Assembly (NCBI GenBank): GCA_029204045.2 | Contig: CM055081.1 | Span: 5,115,198-5,179,197 of the forward strand | DNA: 64,000 nt | From: Tillandsia leiboldiana | Lineage: Eukaryota > Streptophyta > Magnoliopsida > Poales > Bromeliaceae | Reading direction: 5' to 3' | Shown here: piece after piece, positions 1-11,948 of the stretch | Layout of the letters: every line of letters starts with the position of its first letter | Numbering within the stretch: the stretch's first letter is position 1 | Position numbers and translations under genes: made by a program | Notes under the pieces: model-generated | Seen by the model: the letters and a program-made list of their open reading frames with translations, nothing else | Told to the model about the DNA's origin: nothing | Database searches by the model: none

Positions 1-79
1 CAAGCCCTTTAATTAAAAAGAAATTTTTTTTACTTTTTACTTTTTCTTTTCTCTTTTTTTCATTAAAGAACCTACACGG

Positions 80-153
80 ATCTCAATGCGATCCAATGGC
101 TACAAAATGGGTGACAAAGTTGGGTTGGTGCTATCAATAGCATTCCAGCCCAA

Positions 154-156
<3 letters not shown>
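80..156. repeat. Micron-like element, right-end fragment
   Basis: Matches the right end of the Micron-like repeats found elsewhere in the window: a GATCCAATGGCT core stretch, then GGTGCTATC-AATAG-CATTCCAGCC running into a (TA)n tract. The left part is missing or diverged. Confidence 0.5.

Positions 157-241
<85 letters not shown>
157..241. repeat. (TA)n(GA)n compound microsatellite
   Basis: A perfect TA run followed by a perfect GA run. It separates two Micron-like copies. Confidence 0.95.
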
Positions 242-245
<4 letters not shown>

Positions 246-434
246 AGGTTGGAATACTATCGATAGCACCAAGTTATTGGTGCTATCAAGTTTTTAGTCT
301 TTGGATTAAAAAATGTGTGGTTAAGATAATAATGGTCCCTTAGGGTTTATTAGGTGGTTTGTTGAATAGTAAAAATTTGAAGGGATCACTATAATTCTAA
401 ACGCATATTTTTTTATCCAACAGTTGAAAACTTA

Positions 435-440
<6 letters not shown>
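242..440. mobile_element. Micron-like MITE copy
   Basis: Begins with GGTTGGAATACTATCGATAGC, followed by a small hairpin (TAGCACCAA..TTGGTGCTA). The family core (TGTGTGGTTAAGAT, then a GGTCCC block) follows. The right end is eroded and passes directly into (TA)n. No coding capacity is visible. Confidence 0.6.

Positions 441-518
<78 letters not shown>
440..518. repeat. (TA)n(TAA)n microsatellite
   Basis: TA run followed by an ATA/TAA trinucleotide run. Confidence 0.95.
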
Positions 519-520
<2 letters not shown>

Positions 521-2207
521 TTAGCACCAATATGACACACAATACAATTGAAGTTCACATTCGTGCTCAAACTTCGTAAACCTATATTTTATTCAACAAA
601 ATTCAATTTCTTAAACAAATTAATATAAACATATATTCTAGTATAAAATCCATAATATATTAACAAAAAATATAATAAAATATTATTTTATTCTCCTAAA
701 ATATACACTAGCTAGCATCAACCCCTTTTATCTCTTAATGGTGAAAACGATTGAATACGATCAAATTAAAAAAAGATAATATAGATTTAGATATAAATAT
801 ATTTTAAATAGATATATTTGCATTCGAAATTCAATCAAAATTTATGATAAGCACTTTCACCTATAATTAATAATAGTTTTCTACATAAAAATATTTTATA
901 AACAGAATCATAGATATTATGATTTATTTTATTTTTTTGTGGGTTGATAGAAATTTTGGGCATTGCTGCGTCCAAGAGGCAAATAATTTCCTTTTGAGAA
1001 GGGAAATGGATGAGGATCGATGAAGGGCTCTTCAAAGAGAAATTGTTCACATGTTCTTTTTGATGGTGATGGCGATGGCGATTTGACCTGAGAGATTGGG
1101 TGGTCCAACCCAAACACGTGCGAGTCAATTAGTCGACTTAAACCAGGGCGCACGGATTACATTCCCCGCCGCTTAATTTGATATAATTATAAATACACTA
1201 TATTTAAAAAAAATTATATATACATAAAAATATTTAAGCTCTTTTATAGTTTTGTGCAGGTTATTTAGTTGCATGCAGTTGAAATTTATATTTATAAATT
1301 CTAAAATTTTTATTATTGAGAATCTAGTATTTGTTCTAATTTTAAATATTTTTATAAATTCATAATTTTTTTTGACATCGACTGATGTTGTCTCGGTAGT
1401 AGTTTCGATATTTATTATTAAAATTCTGTAATAAAAATATCAAATTAAATTTTTATCATAAATTTATAAGTAAAAACTTAATTTTTTATTTTAGCTTCAA
1501 CTCAAGTTTTTTTTCTGAATCTCTCGCATACATCTCTTATTTTTTATAAATCTAAAAAATTTCTCTCTCATTCTGTGTATGAGTTATATTAATGATCCAC
1601 AGCTACAAAAAGCCAAATGCGTTCTCTTGCGCTTATACACTAGATGCATTCAAAATCACGCCATCTTAATTATTCCATATGATAGTTAGTTCCGAAGTAT
1701 ATAGATAGTATAGTTACATCCAAATCTTAATCTAATTTGATTTCTAATATAATTTATATTTAAATTTTAATTAATTTAATTTTAACCGATTTCAATATTT
1801 ATTCTAATTCAACGAAAAATCAATCATAAATCTGATCAAATTATAATATTTATGTATGTAGATGATAAAAATCGTTTTATATGAATCTACGGAACCAAAC
1901 ATTATATTTGTATATATTTTATACAGATAAGAAAACATGCAATCAAAAATTAAAGAGCGGTGGATCTTTATTGGCTTTTCCACTTTAAAATTATTATAGG
2001 AATGATTAATTAAGTGGTTAATTAATGAAATGGGTGGCAGGAAAATGTGCACCTGGAAAGAGTGATTGATTGGTCCCCTCCCCTTAATATTACAGATTGG
2101 AAAAGTGAAAGCGACGTCTCCCTTGCTCTCTAATTTGTGGTCCGTCTTTTTCTTTATTACTAACAGATAATATTCATTCGTAAATAAAGATACAAATATA
2201 TATATAC
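519..2207. other. AT-rich intergenic DNA
   Basis: No gene or structured repeat is recognised. A slightly GC-richer patch near 1060-1175 carries a GATGGC-type short repeat but no convincing reading frame. Confidence 0.6.
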
Positions 2208-2396
2208 ATACATATAGAAAATGCTACTTGTACACCCCCAAAGGGGGTGTACATCACACACCCCACCCATCCAATGGGTGGGGTGTGGTGAGGGATCACT
2301 TCATAATTTGTGAAGTGACCCCCCCATTCTTAGATGGGTGGGTGTAAGATGTACACCCCTTTAGGAGTGTACATATAGCATCGCTCCATACATATA
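2208..2396. mobile_element. 171-bp multi-hairpin MITE with 9-bp target duplication (copy 1)
   Basis: The element spans 2217-2387 and is flanked by the direct repeat ATACATATA at 2208-2216 and 2388-2396. The ends are inverted (ATGCTACTTGTACACC versus GTGTACATATAGCAT). Almost the whole element is a chain of hairpins: GTACACCCCC/GGGGGTGTAC, ACCCCACCCAT/ATGGGTGGGGT and TCACTTCA/TGAAGTGA. A 9-bp duplication fits the Mutator superfamily. It has no coding capacity. Confidence 0.85.
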
Positions 2397-4460
2397 TACA
2401 TACAATGCAGGCACATGCAGTGTCGAAAGCCGCAGAGAAAATATAAGAATAGAAAAAGAGATATACGGAGATCATGAATCTGATATTTACTATAATTGAA
2501 GATAATGAATTTTAATATATTTTTTAATTTAAACCGATTAGAAATAATGAAATAATCAAACTTAAAAATTTAAAAAACTACAAAACTTTTTTAAAAATAA
2601 CTTACAAAAATAAAAATAGAGGCCTAAACAGTAGATCTCGAAAAGTATTTTCTAAATTAGAGTTGCATGCTGAAGACTAAAAAATTATGGCCATTTAAAA
2701 TTATTTCAGGCCGCCGCTTGTACATAAAAACTATTGAACTCGACAAAATTTTCAGGTTAACTTGATTCAGTCACGCCTTTTCAAAAATCCTAATGCTGAA
2801 TTACTCGCATCATACACACATTATTCTTGGTGGAGAGCATATAATATAGCACAAAATAGAGTTTATAAAATACAATTCTTAGGTGGTCATATCGTCGTCC
2901 TTAGCATAGATGATAAAGCGTTTGATGATTGTTATCTAATTCATTATTATTACAGTGATTCATAATGCATTACAGTAGTGATTAATGCCGCGTAGTCCTT
3001 ACATAAAACATTACAGTGATTCATTATCATTTTCTTCGTAAAAAATATAAATAAAAAACATAAGCACAATCAAATAATAAAAGCGGACTTTTTCTAAATT
3101 AATCATTCAGAAATTTAAATTTAAAAATACTATCTTCTAAAAAAATTATTCAGTAATATAATCGTCTTCTCACCGAATCTTCTCACCGAATCAATGCCTA
3201 AATAAAATTATCAAAACAATATATATAACTATTCATTATTTTTACAAAAACGATAAATAATTAATCATAATTATAATAACCCTCAAAAATAAAATAAATA
3301 CTTAAAGCATGGAATAATTTATCATTTTTATTATATTTTGGAATTGTCTTAAATGACCAACGATTCAACGTTTTCATATTAATCAGGAACATCATTTCCC
3401 GTAGTGGTCGTAAAAACTATTAATACGACATAGTCCTTGTATGGATAGTTACAGTAAATTTTAAATACTTTTTTTTTTTTTTTATCGAAAATAATCAAGT
3501 GAAATAACAGAAGCAGTTGGTAAGCAAATTGGTACGAGTATAATTTAATGCCGCATAATTCTCTAATAAAAGATCTGCATGATTCTTTATTAATCCACTA
3601 TTGGCCCACAAGGGTGTTTGGTGAGTGCCCCCCATAACACATCAATGCTATTTAAACTTTTCTTCTTTTTTATTTGTCCCTTTATATATATATATATATG
3701 TTTTGCTTTTAAAAGTTTAATTTTTTTTTTCATGATTTTACTTTAATTTAGATGACAAGGTATTCAAATTGATGATTAATTTCGTTAAATCTTTTTAAAA
3801 TATTTATAATTTTTAGTATATCAAATATTATAATTTTTTGATATATATTATTTATCAAGTAATGTTCAAAAATATGTGATATAATTTTTACGACTAATTT
3901 TTTAAACCGCTTGATCACTAAATAAATAATATAGAAAATATTATAAAATTTAAATGTTAGAGAGTTTAAATGATACAAATTAAGTCAAAATTAAGCTAAT
4001 CATATATTCAAAAATTTTATCATCGAAAAAACTAGTACGAAGGCTTTGGAACTTAAAAAAAAAACACTCCATATTAATTATATGTATTTATTTTTTTATT
4101 AATATATTAAAAAATATAGAAGTGGTTAAGAAATAAATCATTCTTGAAGCCAAAAATGGTGATCTACTCACAAACATTGTCTTATTTTTTTGTTTCTTTT
4201 TATTATTATTATTATTGTTATTATTAATTTTTTTATTGATAAAATTATACAGAATTCATCTAAGATAATTTTAACTCCACTACTCAATTTTTAAACATTT
4301 TGATTTTACTATTTAATTTTTTAATAATAATTTAATTTCATATATCGTCCACTGATTTTATTCAAATAAATTAAAATATTAGATAATAAAATTAAAATTT
4401 TAAAAATTTTAATAATAAATTTAAAAAAATTTATAATTTAGAAAAAATTTATAGATGCGT
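2397..4460. other. AT-rich intergenic DNA
   Basis: Low-complexity AT-rich sequence with a short TA run near 3685-3700 and an (ATT)n run near 4200. I see no gene. Confidence 0.6.
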
Positions 4461-4462
4461 TT

Positions 4463-4502
4463 TGTTTGGTGCACACCTCACTATACGAGGCATGCACCAA
4501 AA
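4463..4502. other. Short perfect-stem hairpin
   Basis: TTTGGTGCA..CCTC pairs with GAGG..TGCACCAAA around a short loop. A partial relative lies near 6400-6440. It may be the remnant of a small MITE. Confidence 0.4.
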
Positions 4503-4504
4503 TT

Positions 4505-5238
4505 TGTTATCGGTTTGTTTGTTTCGACGTAAGTGGACTTTGGGTTGAATTAGAGTTTAGGTGAAAACTATTTCATTTGTCCGGTTTGTTTTGGTTGTTG
4601 TGAAAGTAAAATTCTGTCAGTTCTGTTGTTTGTTTGGCAGAAAATAAATAATATAAAAGATGCAATTCTCTACTTCTGTACTTGTTTCATAAAAAATTAT
4701 TCAATTTCTACACCGCTGGTAAATTTACCTCCCACATTATATAATTTTCACTTTTGTAACTTAATAAATAATAAATTATAATATAATAAATAAATAATAA
4801 TATAATTATATTTCTATGCAATTATAAAATAAAATTTAAAATAATTATATTATTTTTTTAATATATAAATTATAATAATGCAACTAATAAAATCCTAAAA
4901 TAAAAAATTATTAACATTTAACAAATTAATTTTCATCGTATTTTAAATATATAAATTAAATAAAAAATATATTAACACTTAAATGATCAAATTTTATTAT
5001 ATTTTAAACATGTAACTCAAATATTACCATAACAAAGTTCCTCCCTAAATGTTTTACTTTTCTCCCTCACTCCACTACACCATAATTGACATCGCCCAAT
5101 GATGGAACAAAATCAATGGTATTTTAAATAAAATGGCTATTCGACCATAATAATTTACCGTGATCCAAACAACGAAAGTGATCTACTTCGTCAAAAATTA
5201 TTTCTTCCCTTCCCACTTACGGTGAAACAAACATGCCT
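4505..5238. mobile_element. Candidate TIR element / MITE
   Basis: The left end (TGTTTGTTTC-GA-CGTAAGTGG) is inverted relative to the right end (CCACTTACGGTGAAACAAACA) near 5212-5236. The interior is AT-rich with no long reading frame. A target duplication cannot be fixed (TTA is possible), so the superfamily is unassigned. Confidence 0.4.
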
Positions 5239-5344
5239 TAACTTCAAATGTTAATGACCCATTCAAATAAAAAAATTGAAAAATTATATTATAAAATTAA
5301 AATTTTTAAAAAATAAATAATAAATTTAAAATAATTTATAATTT

Positions 5345-5719
5345 AGGGTGTGTTTGATGGCCGTAAAATATACTGAAATTTACTTTTCTGCTTGAAAATT
5401 TATTTTCCGTGTGTTTGTTGGCCGTAATATTTTTTTTTTAAAAAAAACCACTTTTACGGTTTTGAAAAAAAATAAAGTGTTTTTATTTTTCACTGATTTT
5501 CAGCAAAAAAGCGAAAACTCAGCTGCGATTTTTTTTTTTTCATTCATTTTTTTTTTTCCAACCAAACAAATATAAATTTATTTTCTTTCAACCAAATAAA
5601 TATTGATAAAAAAAAAAAATCTACAAATCAAACACTATAAAATACAAAATATGTTTTTCATTGAAAAAAATTTATACCAAAATTTATTTTTTAGAATTTT
5701 ACGTGCAACCAAATACTCC
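5345..5719. mobile_element. Candidate MITE with GGGTGTGTTTG-type ends
   Basis: The left end GGGTGTGTTTGATGGCCGTAA is imperfectly inverted at the right end (TTTTACGTGCAACCAAATACT, about 5698-5718). Such ends are common in plant hAT/Harbinger MITEs. No clean target duplication was found. Confidence 0.4.
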
Positions 5720-5739
5720 CCGCAAGTAAACTTAGTAAG

Positions 5740-6379
5740 TTTTTATTTAGCTAAATTACAAAAAATTCCTTTATAATATCCCATTTTTTCACTTTATTTC
5801 CTGTCTTTTAAAAATCTAAATTTTGTCCCCTCATAATTACGGAATTGTGTATTTACCCCGCCGTCAGCATTCCGTGAGTTAACCATAAATTTCTTAGTGG
5901 ATATACCGAAAATACCTTTCAAACCCCATCCCCTCTGCTGCCTCCTCACTATTCGTCGGGTAACGCCGCCTCCATCGCCGCCGCCAATGGAAAGACGCTG
6001 TCACGCGCCGCTCTTTTCCGACCCCATCCTCCTCCTCGAACTCCGAACCGCAAACCGGCATCACCGCCGGAATAGCCGTCTTCTCCGGCGGCGGCACTGT
6101 GGACGAAGAAGTTTGGGTCTCGGGCTATTACAGAGAGCGCGACCGCATTAGAGAGAGAAAGAGTCGGAGAAGAGAGGCGACAATGAAAAGACAGACAACC
6201 TGTTATGTGGAAATAGATAAGAACATTATCTTTATTTCATCTATTCTGTTAATTCCGTTGGCCCAGATAACTCCGTAATTATGATATGACAAAATATAAA
6301 TTTTTAAAAGACAGAAGGATAAAATAAAAAAAAATTAATATTATAGAAATTTTTTTTGTAATTTAATATTTTTATTTTA
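5740..6379. mobile_element. Pack-type (Pack-MULE-like) element with captured GC-rich fragment
   Basis: Terminal inverted repeats of about 95-100 bp (about 5749-5846 and 6268-6368) match through blocks such as CTAAATTAC, TGTCTTTTAAAAAT and ATAATTACGGA. They enclose a GC-rich core (about 5925-6170) that contrasts with the AT-rich surroundings. A TTTTTATTT direct repeat may be a 9-bp target duplication, but it is low complexity. Short open frames of 84 (+) and 67 (-) codons lie in the core. Their parent gene is not recognised and I do not call them genes. Confidence 0.5.
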
Positions 6380-7285
6380 TTTTTAATTTTTTGCGTTTTG
6401 TTTTGGTGCACGCCTCACTGTACGAGCGCACGTGACGTGGAATTACAAATTTAGTGCGTCCGCACACTGTGCCGTACGCGGACAAATTACTTAAAACTGT
6501 ATTAGGAGAAAGAGAAAAATATATGAAACTTATTTGATTTATAGATCATTTAGATTATCTATTAAATTTTAAAAAATTTTAATTTTGTTATTTTATTTAA
6601 ATTATTTATTAATATTTTGACTCTAAAATTTAAATTATTTATTTATTTTAATAAATTTATAGATATAAAAATTATATAAAATATACTAACTAAATTTATA
6701 AAGATAAATAACTTATTTAAATTTTAAAGTTAAATTATTATTTACTAATTTAAACTAAATAAATTAAAATTTTAAATAGTAAAATTAAAATTTTATATCT
6801 CATGCATGAGTCACCATCATCATGAGATCTCGCATGGCATCATCCCCTACACAAATATAAATATAAATATAAATATAAATATATACATATAAAAAAATAA
6901 ATATATTGCTTGGTGACGTGGCCCATGAGGCAACGAATGGGATCTACGTATATGCCACGTTAATTAAATTGGTAAAATTAGTCCACGGGGGAAATTCTCC
7001 GCACAATTCCTCACATAATAACGTAGCAAACAAATTTGAATTTTTATAATTCCAAATTTAGACTTTCAATTTAGTTCAACGTACTTGTCAAAATCAGCTA
7101 CCGTTGATTAATCAAAACAAGCAATTCAATCATAGTTTGAGCTTCTTTTCTTCTTTTTTTTTCTTTTTTTTTCTTTTTTTTGACTTTGATGTTATATATT
7201 ATAAATAAACTGTTTTATTGGATATAATTATAAATACAGTATAATTAAAAATATATATAGTGTTGGCTTTAAAGGTCCCGTATAT
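6380..7285. other. AT-rich intergenic DNA
   Basis: Nothing recognised apart from a short GC-richer palindromic patch near 6405-6475, an (AAATAT)n-like run near 6850-6885 and a T-rich (TTTTTTTTC)n tract near 7150-7180. Confidence 0.5.
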
Positions 7286-7760
7286 ATCCAACTCTGTAGC
7301 AGGAGGCGAGGCTGGATCGAGTCACGTTCGCAATGATAAGAGACTGGATCAAACCGAATCATATTCGAAGTGACGTGAGGCTGATTAATTAGGTGGAATC
7401 ACAATTGAGATCTATTGGTAGTGTGTTTGTATGTTTTAAATGAATTAATTATATATTTCTAACCGTTCGATCTTTTGGAATGAATGATTAGCGTCAACAG
7501 TCCGATAACTGATATCGAAGCCAGAGGTCATAGACAAGTGGTATTGACCGAATGCTACAAATTTGTACATATATTGAAAAAAAAATTATTCGTTTAAAAG
7601 GACTAGCATCCTGCTCTATAACGAAAGGCTGATTGGACTGAGCCATAATCGAAACCTGTAAATATTATATTTGTACGCTTTAAATAAATTTATTACATAT
7701 TTTTTAGTACAATTCAAATTTTTAGAATTAATAAGTAGTGCCAACGATTAAACATATACT
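7286..7760. repeat. Dispersed repeat, two adjacent direct copies
   Basis: A block near 7310-7510 (GACTGGATC.., CACAATTGAGA, then a TTTAAATGAATTAATTAT stretch and CGTCAAC) is repeated in diverged form near 7600-7755. It appears again near 37010-37215. The family is not recognised. Confidence 0.5.
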
Positions 7761-8504
7761 ACAATTGCAACCAAATATATTTGTTTGGTTGGATGTAGTA
7801 AAAAGTATTACAATTATAAATAATTTATTTAGTTGACTGCATTTAAGACCGGTAACAAACCGAACATGAGCCAGTTAGTTAAAATATCAAGTTGAAAAGC
7901 TCAACTTATGTTTGATTTGTTTATTAACGAGTCGAATACAAATTAACTTATAAATAGTAAATTAAATTGGCGAAACTACGATTGAATGAAAAAATAGAAT
8001 AAAATATATAAATTAAAATTTTAATTTATTAATTAAAATTTATAAAATATAATTTTTTTTTTATATTTGAATTCGTCTAAAATTCATGTGGCCTAAGTGG
8101 TAAAATAAAGAATAATTTATAGGTCAACAGTCAGAAACTTAAGATCTTAGGTTTGGAGCTTTATTATTATTTATTATTATTATTATTTTGTAGCCAGCCA
8201 TATTATTAAAATTATGTTAGACACCAAAAATTTTGACCACCCTGTTGTTTAATTAATTTTTATTATTGTTATTATTTAAAACCATGATCTTTTTTTTATT
8301 ATATATTTTGACTTTAAATAAAAAAATAATAATATGTATCCTACAAAACCTATCTACAACTTAACAAATATCCACAAAAGTGGAAAATATTTAAAATATT
8401 CTAAAAAAACAAAATGTCCTTATAAATATAAGAAGTGGCTCTGAATTTATAAATCTGATTTTCATAAATATTCTCTAAACATATATTTTAAAAATATAAA
8501 ATTT
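7761..8504. other. AT-rich intergenic DNA
   Basis: Only AT-rich sequence with short TTA runs near 8165-8190. I see no gene. Confidence 0.6.
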
Positions 8505-8584
8505 AATTTTTAAATAATTTAAATTATCTAAATCATATTTAACGGTGTCGATTGTTATTTTGAAAGCTCTAATATCGGGGTATT
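8505..8584. repeat. Foldback-like terminal fragment flanking the LTR array
   Basis: TAAATCATATTTAACGGTGT followed by a GATTGTTATTTTGAA-AGCTC stretch resembles the right arm of the foldback at 47.68-48.14 kb. It ends in GGGGTATTCCAGC, similar to Micron-like right ends. The LTR array inserted here. Confidence 0.35.
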
Positions 8585-8589
8585 CCAGC
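8585..8589. other. Target-site duplication, left (CCAGC)
   Basis: CCAGC lies directly before the first TG of LTR1. The same five bases follow the last CA of LTR5 at 32959-32963. Confidence 0.85.
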
Positions 8590-11086
8590 TGTCACGCCCC
8601 GGGTGGGAACCAGAACCCGGGCTCGCCAACAGATCCGCCATGCACACGGAATTTTCCATGTACACGAAGCGTCGGTAACCTGCTCAGATATAAATGTACA
8701 ATAAAAGAGCATAATACAGAGCTGAACTAAAGTACTACATAATATCTCAGACTGGAAAAGAAATAAAAACTGTAAAAAATACAATAAACTCCCAGCTCAC
8801 CAAAATAATACACCCAGCTGGCCAAAGCCAGACCACAAAATAAAAGTGAACTACTACAGTCTGAGAAAAGGGGTACAATATCTGTCTAACAGCAACTCAC
8901 AGCCTCACAGGAGATCTATCTACTCAGCGATCCCCTCACCTCGATCAGCTGCCGATGGCCCAGCAGCTCCTGCAGAAGCCTCTGCAAAACAAGGAAAAGA
9001 AAGAGAGAAAAACAACAGTGGGGGTGAGAACCACTAGTAAACCAGTAGCCTCCCCCTGTGGGTAAAGCCTCAAACTCCGACGTACCCACTAAGTCTACCA
9101 GAGACAAAGAATGAAGAAAGTGGTAAGCTATAAAACTACAGATAAGAAGGAACTACCACTAGTAAGCCTCTAAATGCAGTGCCAAAATGAATGACTGTAA
9201 GTATGCATCAGTAACCGCATCTGTCCAAATAAACCCAATCTAGCCACCAGTAAAAACTGGTACCGCCTGCTGCCGCTATCATCATCGTGCAACCTGATCC
9301 GCACCAAAGTGATAGCAATGAGTCAATACCGTCCGGTACCCACTTGGTACCCCGCACGCTTCGAAGTGGCACTCGAGGGGAGCTACCCACACGAGGAAAG
9401 TAACCATGTCATAAGTATCATAAAAGCAGGACTGGATCATGACAATGATCAAAGTGGAAAACCCCTCCAATCTAAAAAGAAAACCCCAATCTGATGCAAA
9501 GGTAAACATCCGGTCAACCGCCTAATGTCCGCGGTTACCGCAATACCCCACAAGTCCACAATCAAGTACGACCTGTCCCAGACTCCAAGGTCCCGACTAC
9601 ACTATCCCAAACCCCTGCTCGAACCCGAGCAATATGAATCAAAAGTCAAAATGAGAAGGAGAAAGAAAACAATCATGGTTTCTCCTAAGTCAAATCCCAA
9701 TATGATAGTGTAGCAATAAATAGTGGCCTATCTAGATGTCCAAACAAGCATGCAACAGTCCTCAAGAAAGATAAAAGAAAGAGTATCAAACAGTAACTCC
9801 ACATGTGTATTAATTAATAGCTCCGCATAAATATAACCATCATGCTAAAATCATCAGCCAACTACACATGTATATAATCCATGGTCCATAATAAATCTCA
9901 AAGTGGTACCCGCACATAGATATGTCATCATGTCCCAATACTTAATCCATTTAACCAACTTTTATAAAATCTATGTGCTACACGGCATGTTAATTATCAC
10001 TATTAAAATATCTCAATGATCATGTTCCAACAACAATATTATCCCAGTAATATTTCCAACATGCTTTATCCACATAATTAATCTCAAATGATAGGCTCGC
10101 ATTTTTATCATTCAATCATGCATGGTAATCAATCAATAAGTCCAAACGGGGAATCCTCTAAATAAACTTAGTGAGTAAATCACAGTAAGAGGTAAGCAAC
10201 AACTACCCACCTGAAGAGCTGACTGTCCAAATCCCACAGCTGAAAATACCAGGAAATCCAAATCTCCTACTCCAAAGGGTCCAGTAATACCCGCAACTCT
10301 CCTGGGTACAACATAAAGTCCATAAATCTCAAAAACTACCCCCGCAAACACCTACAGAATTCAGTCCCAAAGATGTCCTTATTTCACCTGCTGAAAGTGC
10401 CCAGAAAATTCCAATAAAAATATCACAGCGATCCTCGCGTCGATACCTTCGAAACGAGTACCTGCACGTCCAAATCCGAGTTCTGCAGGTCAAGATATAA
10501 ATTCGACAAGGTAACCATCCCTAAAGAATCCCCCAATAAAAACTGTAGCACTTAACTCTGGAAAAACAGTGATTTCTCACTTTCGGGAAATTCAGAAAAA
10601 TCCAAGAAAAATACGGGGACGTTCCTTGCGACGAGTAGATCAAAATCAACTCTTTAAACGCCTCGATCCGATGTTCCTACGCCAAGATATAAAATCAACA
10701 AGCTCATGCTGTCCAGGAAATCCATCACAGAAAATGGGGTCAAAAGATGCCTCGGGAACCGTGCCAAGAACCCAAAATAAAGCGAAACGATCAACGGAAA
10801 TCGAAGCCTTACCTCTCAGGAACATGCTGCCGAAGAAATCGTCCAAAAATTCCTCCTGGTTTGCGCACAGGAAAATTCTGACTGAACTGCGACGGAAATG
10901 GGCCGAGAAAGAGGAAACGTCGAAGCGCACCGCGTCGCAGATGACTCGCTGTCGGCAACTCCAAAAATTCCAAAACTTCCTAGAGAGATGGAGGATAGAG
11001 AGAGGAAGAAGTCTTCTTAAGGACACACCCTCAGATTCTCTCTCTAAAGCTCGGAAAAAGAACAGAAAGGGAGGAAAGTGGAGCTG

Positions 11087-11488
11087 TATTTATAGGCCCA
11101 GAAAACAAATGCCAAAATTCCCACTGTGTCCCAAGAATCGGGCGCCCGGAAGTATTGGGCTGCTACAGTGCGGCCCAATTCGGGAACACTGTGCGCGCCC
11201 GGAAGAGCCCGGGCGCGACACGTGTCCGCCAAACAGCGGACAGCGGCGCCCACCCATCGGGCGCCGCCACGTGTCCCAGCCGCCCACGTGTTCCACGTGC
11301 CTCGAGCACGTGGGCGGCGTGCACCCGCCAATAGGGACACGCCACGTGTCACCACGCGGTTCACGTGGTCCACGCCCCCGGTCTACGCGCCGGGTCTTCC
11401 GGAAAGTGTCGGCCAACCAGAAGTCGCCACGTGTCCCAGACAGGCCGCCCTCCTTGACGCCGCCCGACCAATGAGGAGCTGCCACGTG
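11087..11488 (-). promoter_or_regulatory. LTR1 U3 promoter: CACGTG cluster and TATA box
   Basis: TATAAATA on the minus strand at 11087-11094. Upstream of it (higher coordinates) nine CACGTG hexamers lie within 11219-11488, several as CCACGTGTC or CCACGTGGC, the core of plant G-box/ABRE sites bound by bZIP and bHLH factors. Transcription should start about 30 nt to the left, near 11055-11060. Confidence 0.7.
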
Positions 11489-11632
11489 GCAACCTCAACC
11501 TTCCGTGCACCCGGTGCACGACTATTCTGTGGACCGCCCGCCTGCGCGCCTGCCCGCGCCCGCCCGCGCCTGCTCCGCCGCTGCGCCGCTGTGCTCCGCC
11601 GTGCGCCACCGCTCGCCGCCTGCCGCCGGTCG

Positions 11633-11671
11633 CCGGAACAGTATTTCCGGCGGCCGGAATTACTGTTCCGG
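11633..11671. promoter_or_regulatory. U3 palindrome (18-nt arms)
   Basis: CCGGAACAGTATTTCCGG is followed after three bases by its near-perfect inverse CCGGAATTACTGTTCCGG. It recurs in every array LTR with sequence there, and in diverged form at about 56474-56510, so it may be a functional U3 element. Confidence 0.6.
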
Positions 11672-11937
11672 CGTGAACAGTAATTTCGCGCCGAAAATAA
11701 AGTGAATACACCATTTTGATCGTTTTCGCGCGCTGAGTCCAAATCCGCTGTCCGATTTTCCAAATTCTCATCCGAAATTTTGCCGAAAGCCCCCGGAAAG
11801 GCCCACTTGATCTGATTTTCGCGCCGGGTCCATTTTAAAAATCCAATTTCAATTCTACAAGCTCCATGACACTGCGTGAGCTTCCTATAGTCACTGATAA
11901 ACCCGCAAAAGCTTCTACAAAAGTCCGGGTCACCACA

Positions 11938-11948
11938 TCCTCCCCCAC
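11938..11948 (-). other. Polypurine tract, unit 1
   Basis: Minus-strand GTGGGGGAGGA abuts LTR1 directly, as expected for plus-strand DNA priming. Just upstream is GTTTCGAGGACGAAAC, a motif seen at the end of many plant Ty3/gypsy elements. Confidence 0.85.

Larger units (their letters stand above)
8590..11937 (-). repeat. LTR1 (leftmost; the 3' LTR of the array)
   Basis: 3348 bp, TG...CA on the plus strand. U3 lies at the right (11937 to about 11060), R-U5 at the left. It differs from LTR2 at only a handful of positions, so the insertion is young. Confidence 0.9.

Noticed and set aside
5897..6151. 84-codon plus-strand frame in the GC-rich island
   Set aside because: No domain, codon use fits a chance frame, and it sits inside a transposon-like structure.
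10569..11474. 301-codon plus-strand frame inside LTR1 (repeated at 16055-16960)
   Set aside because: It runs antisense through the GC-rich U3 and R of the LTR, shows no domain, and is broken in LTR3-LTR5. GC-rich DNA yields long chance frames.
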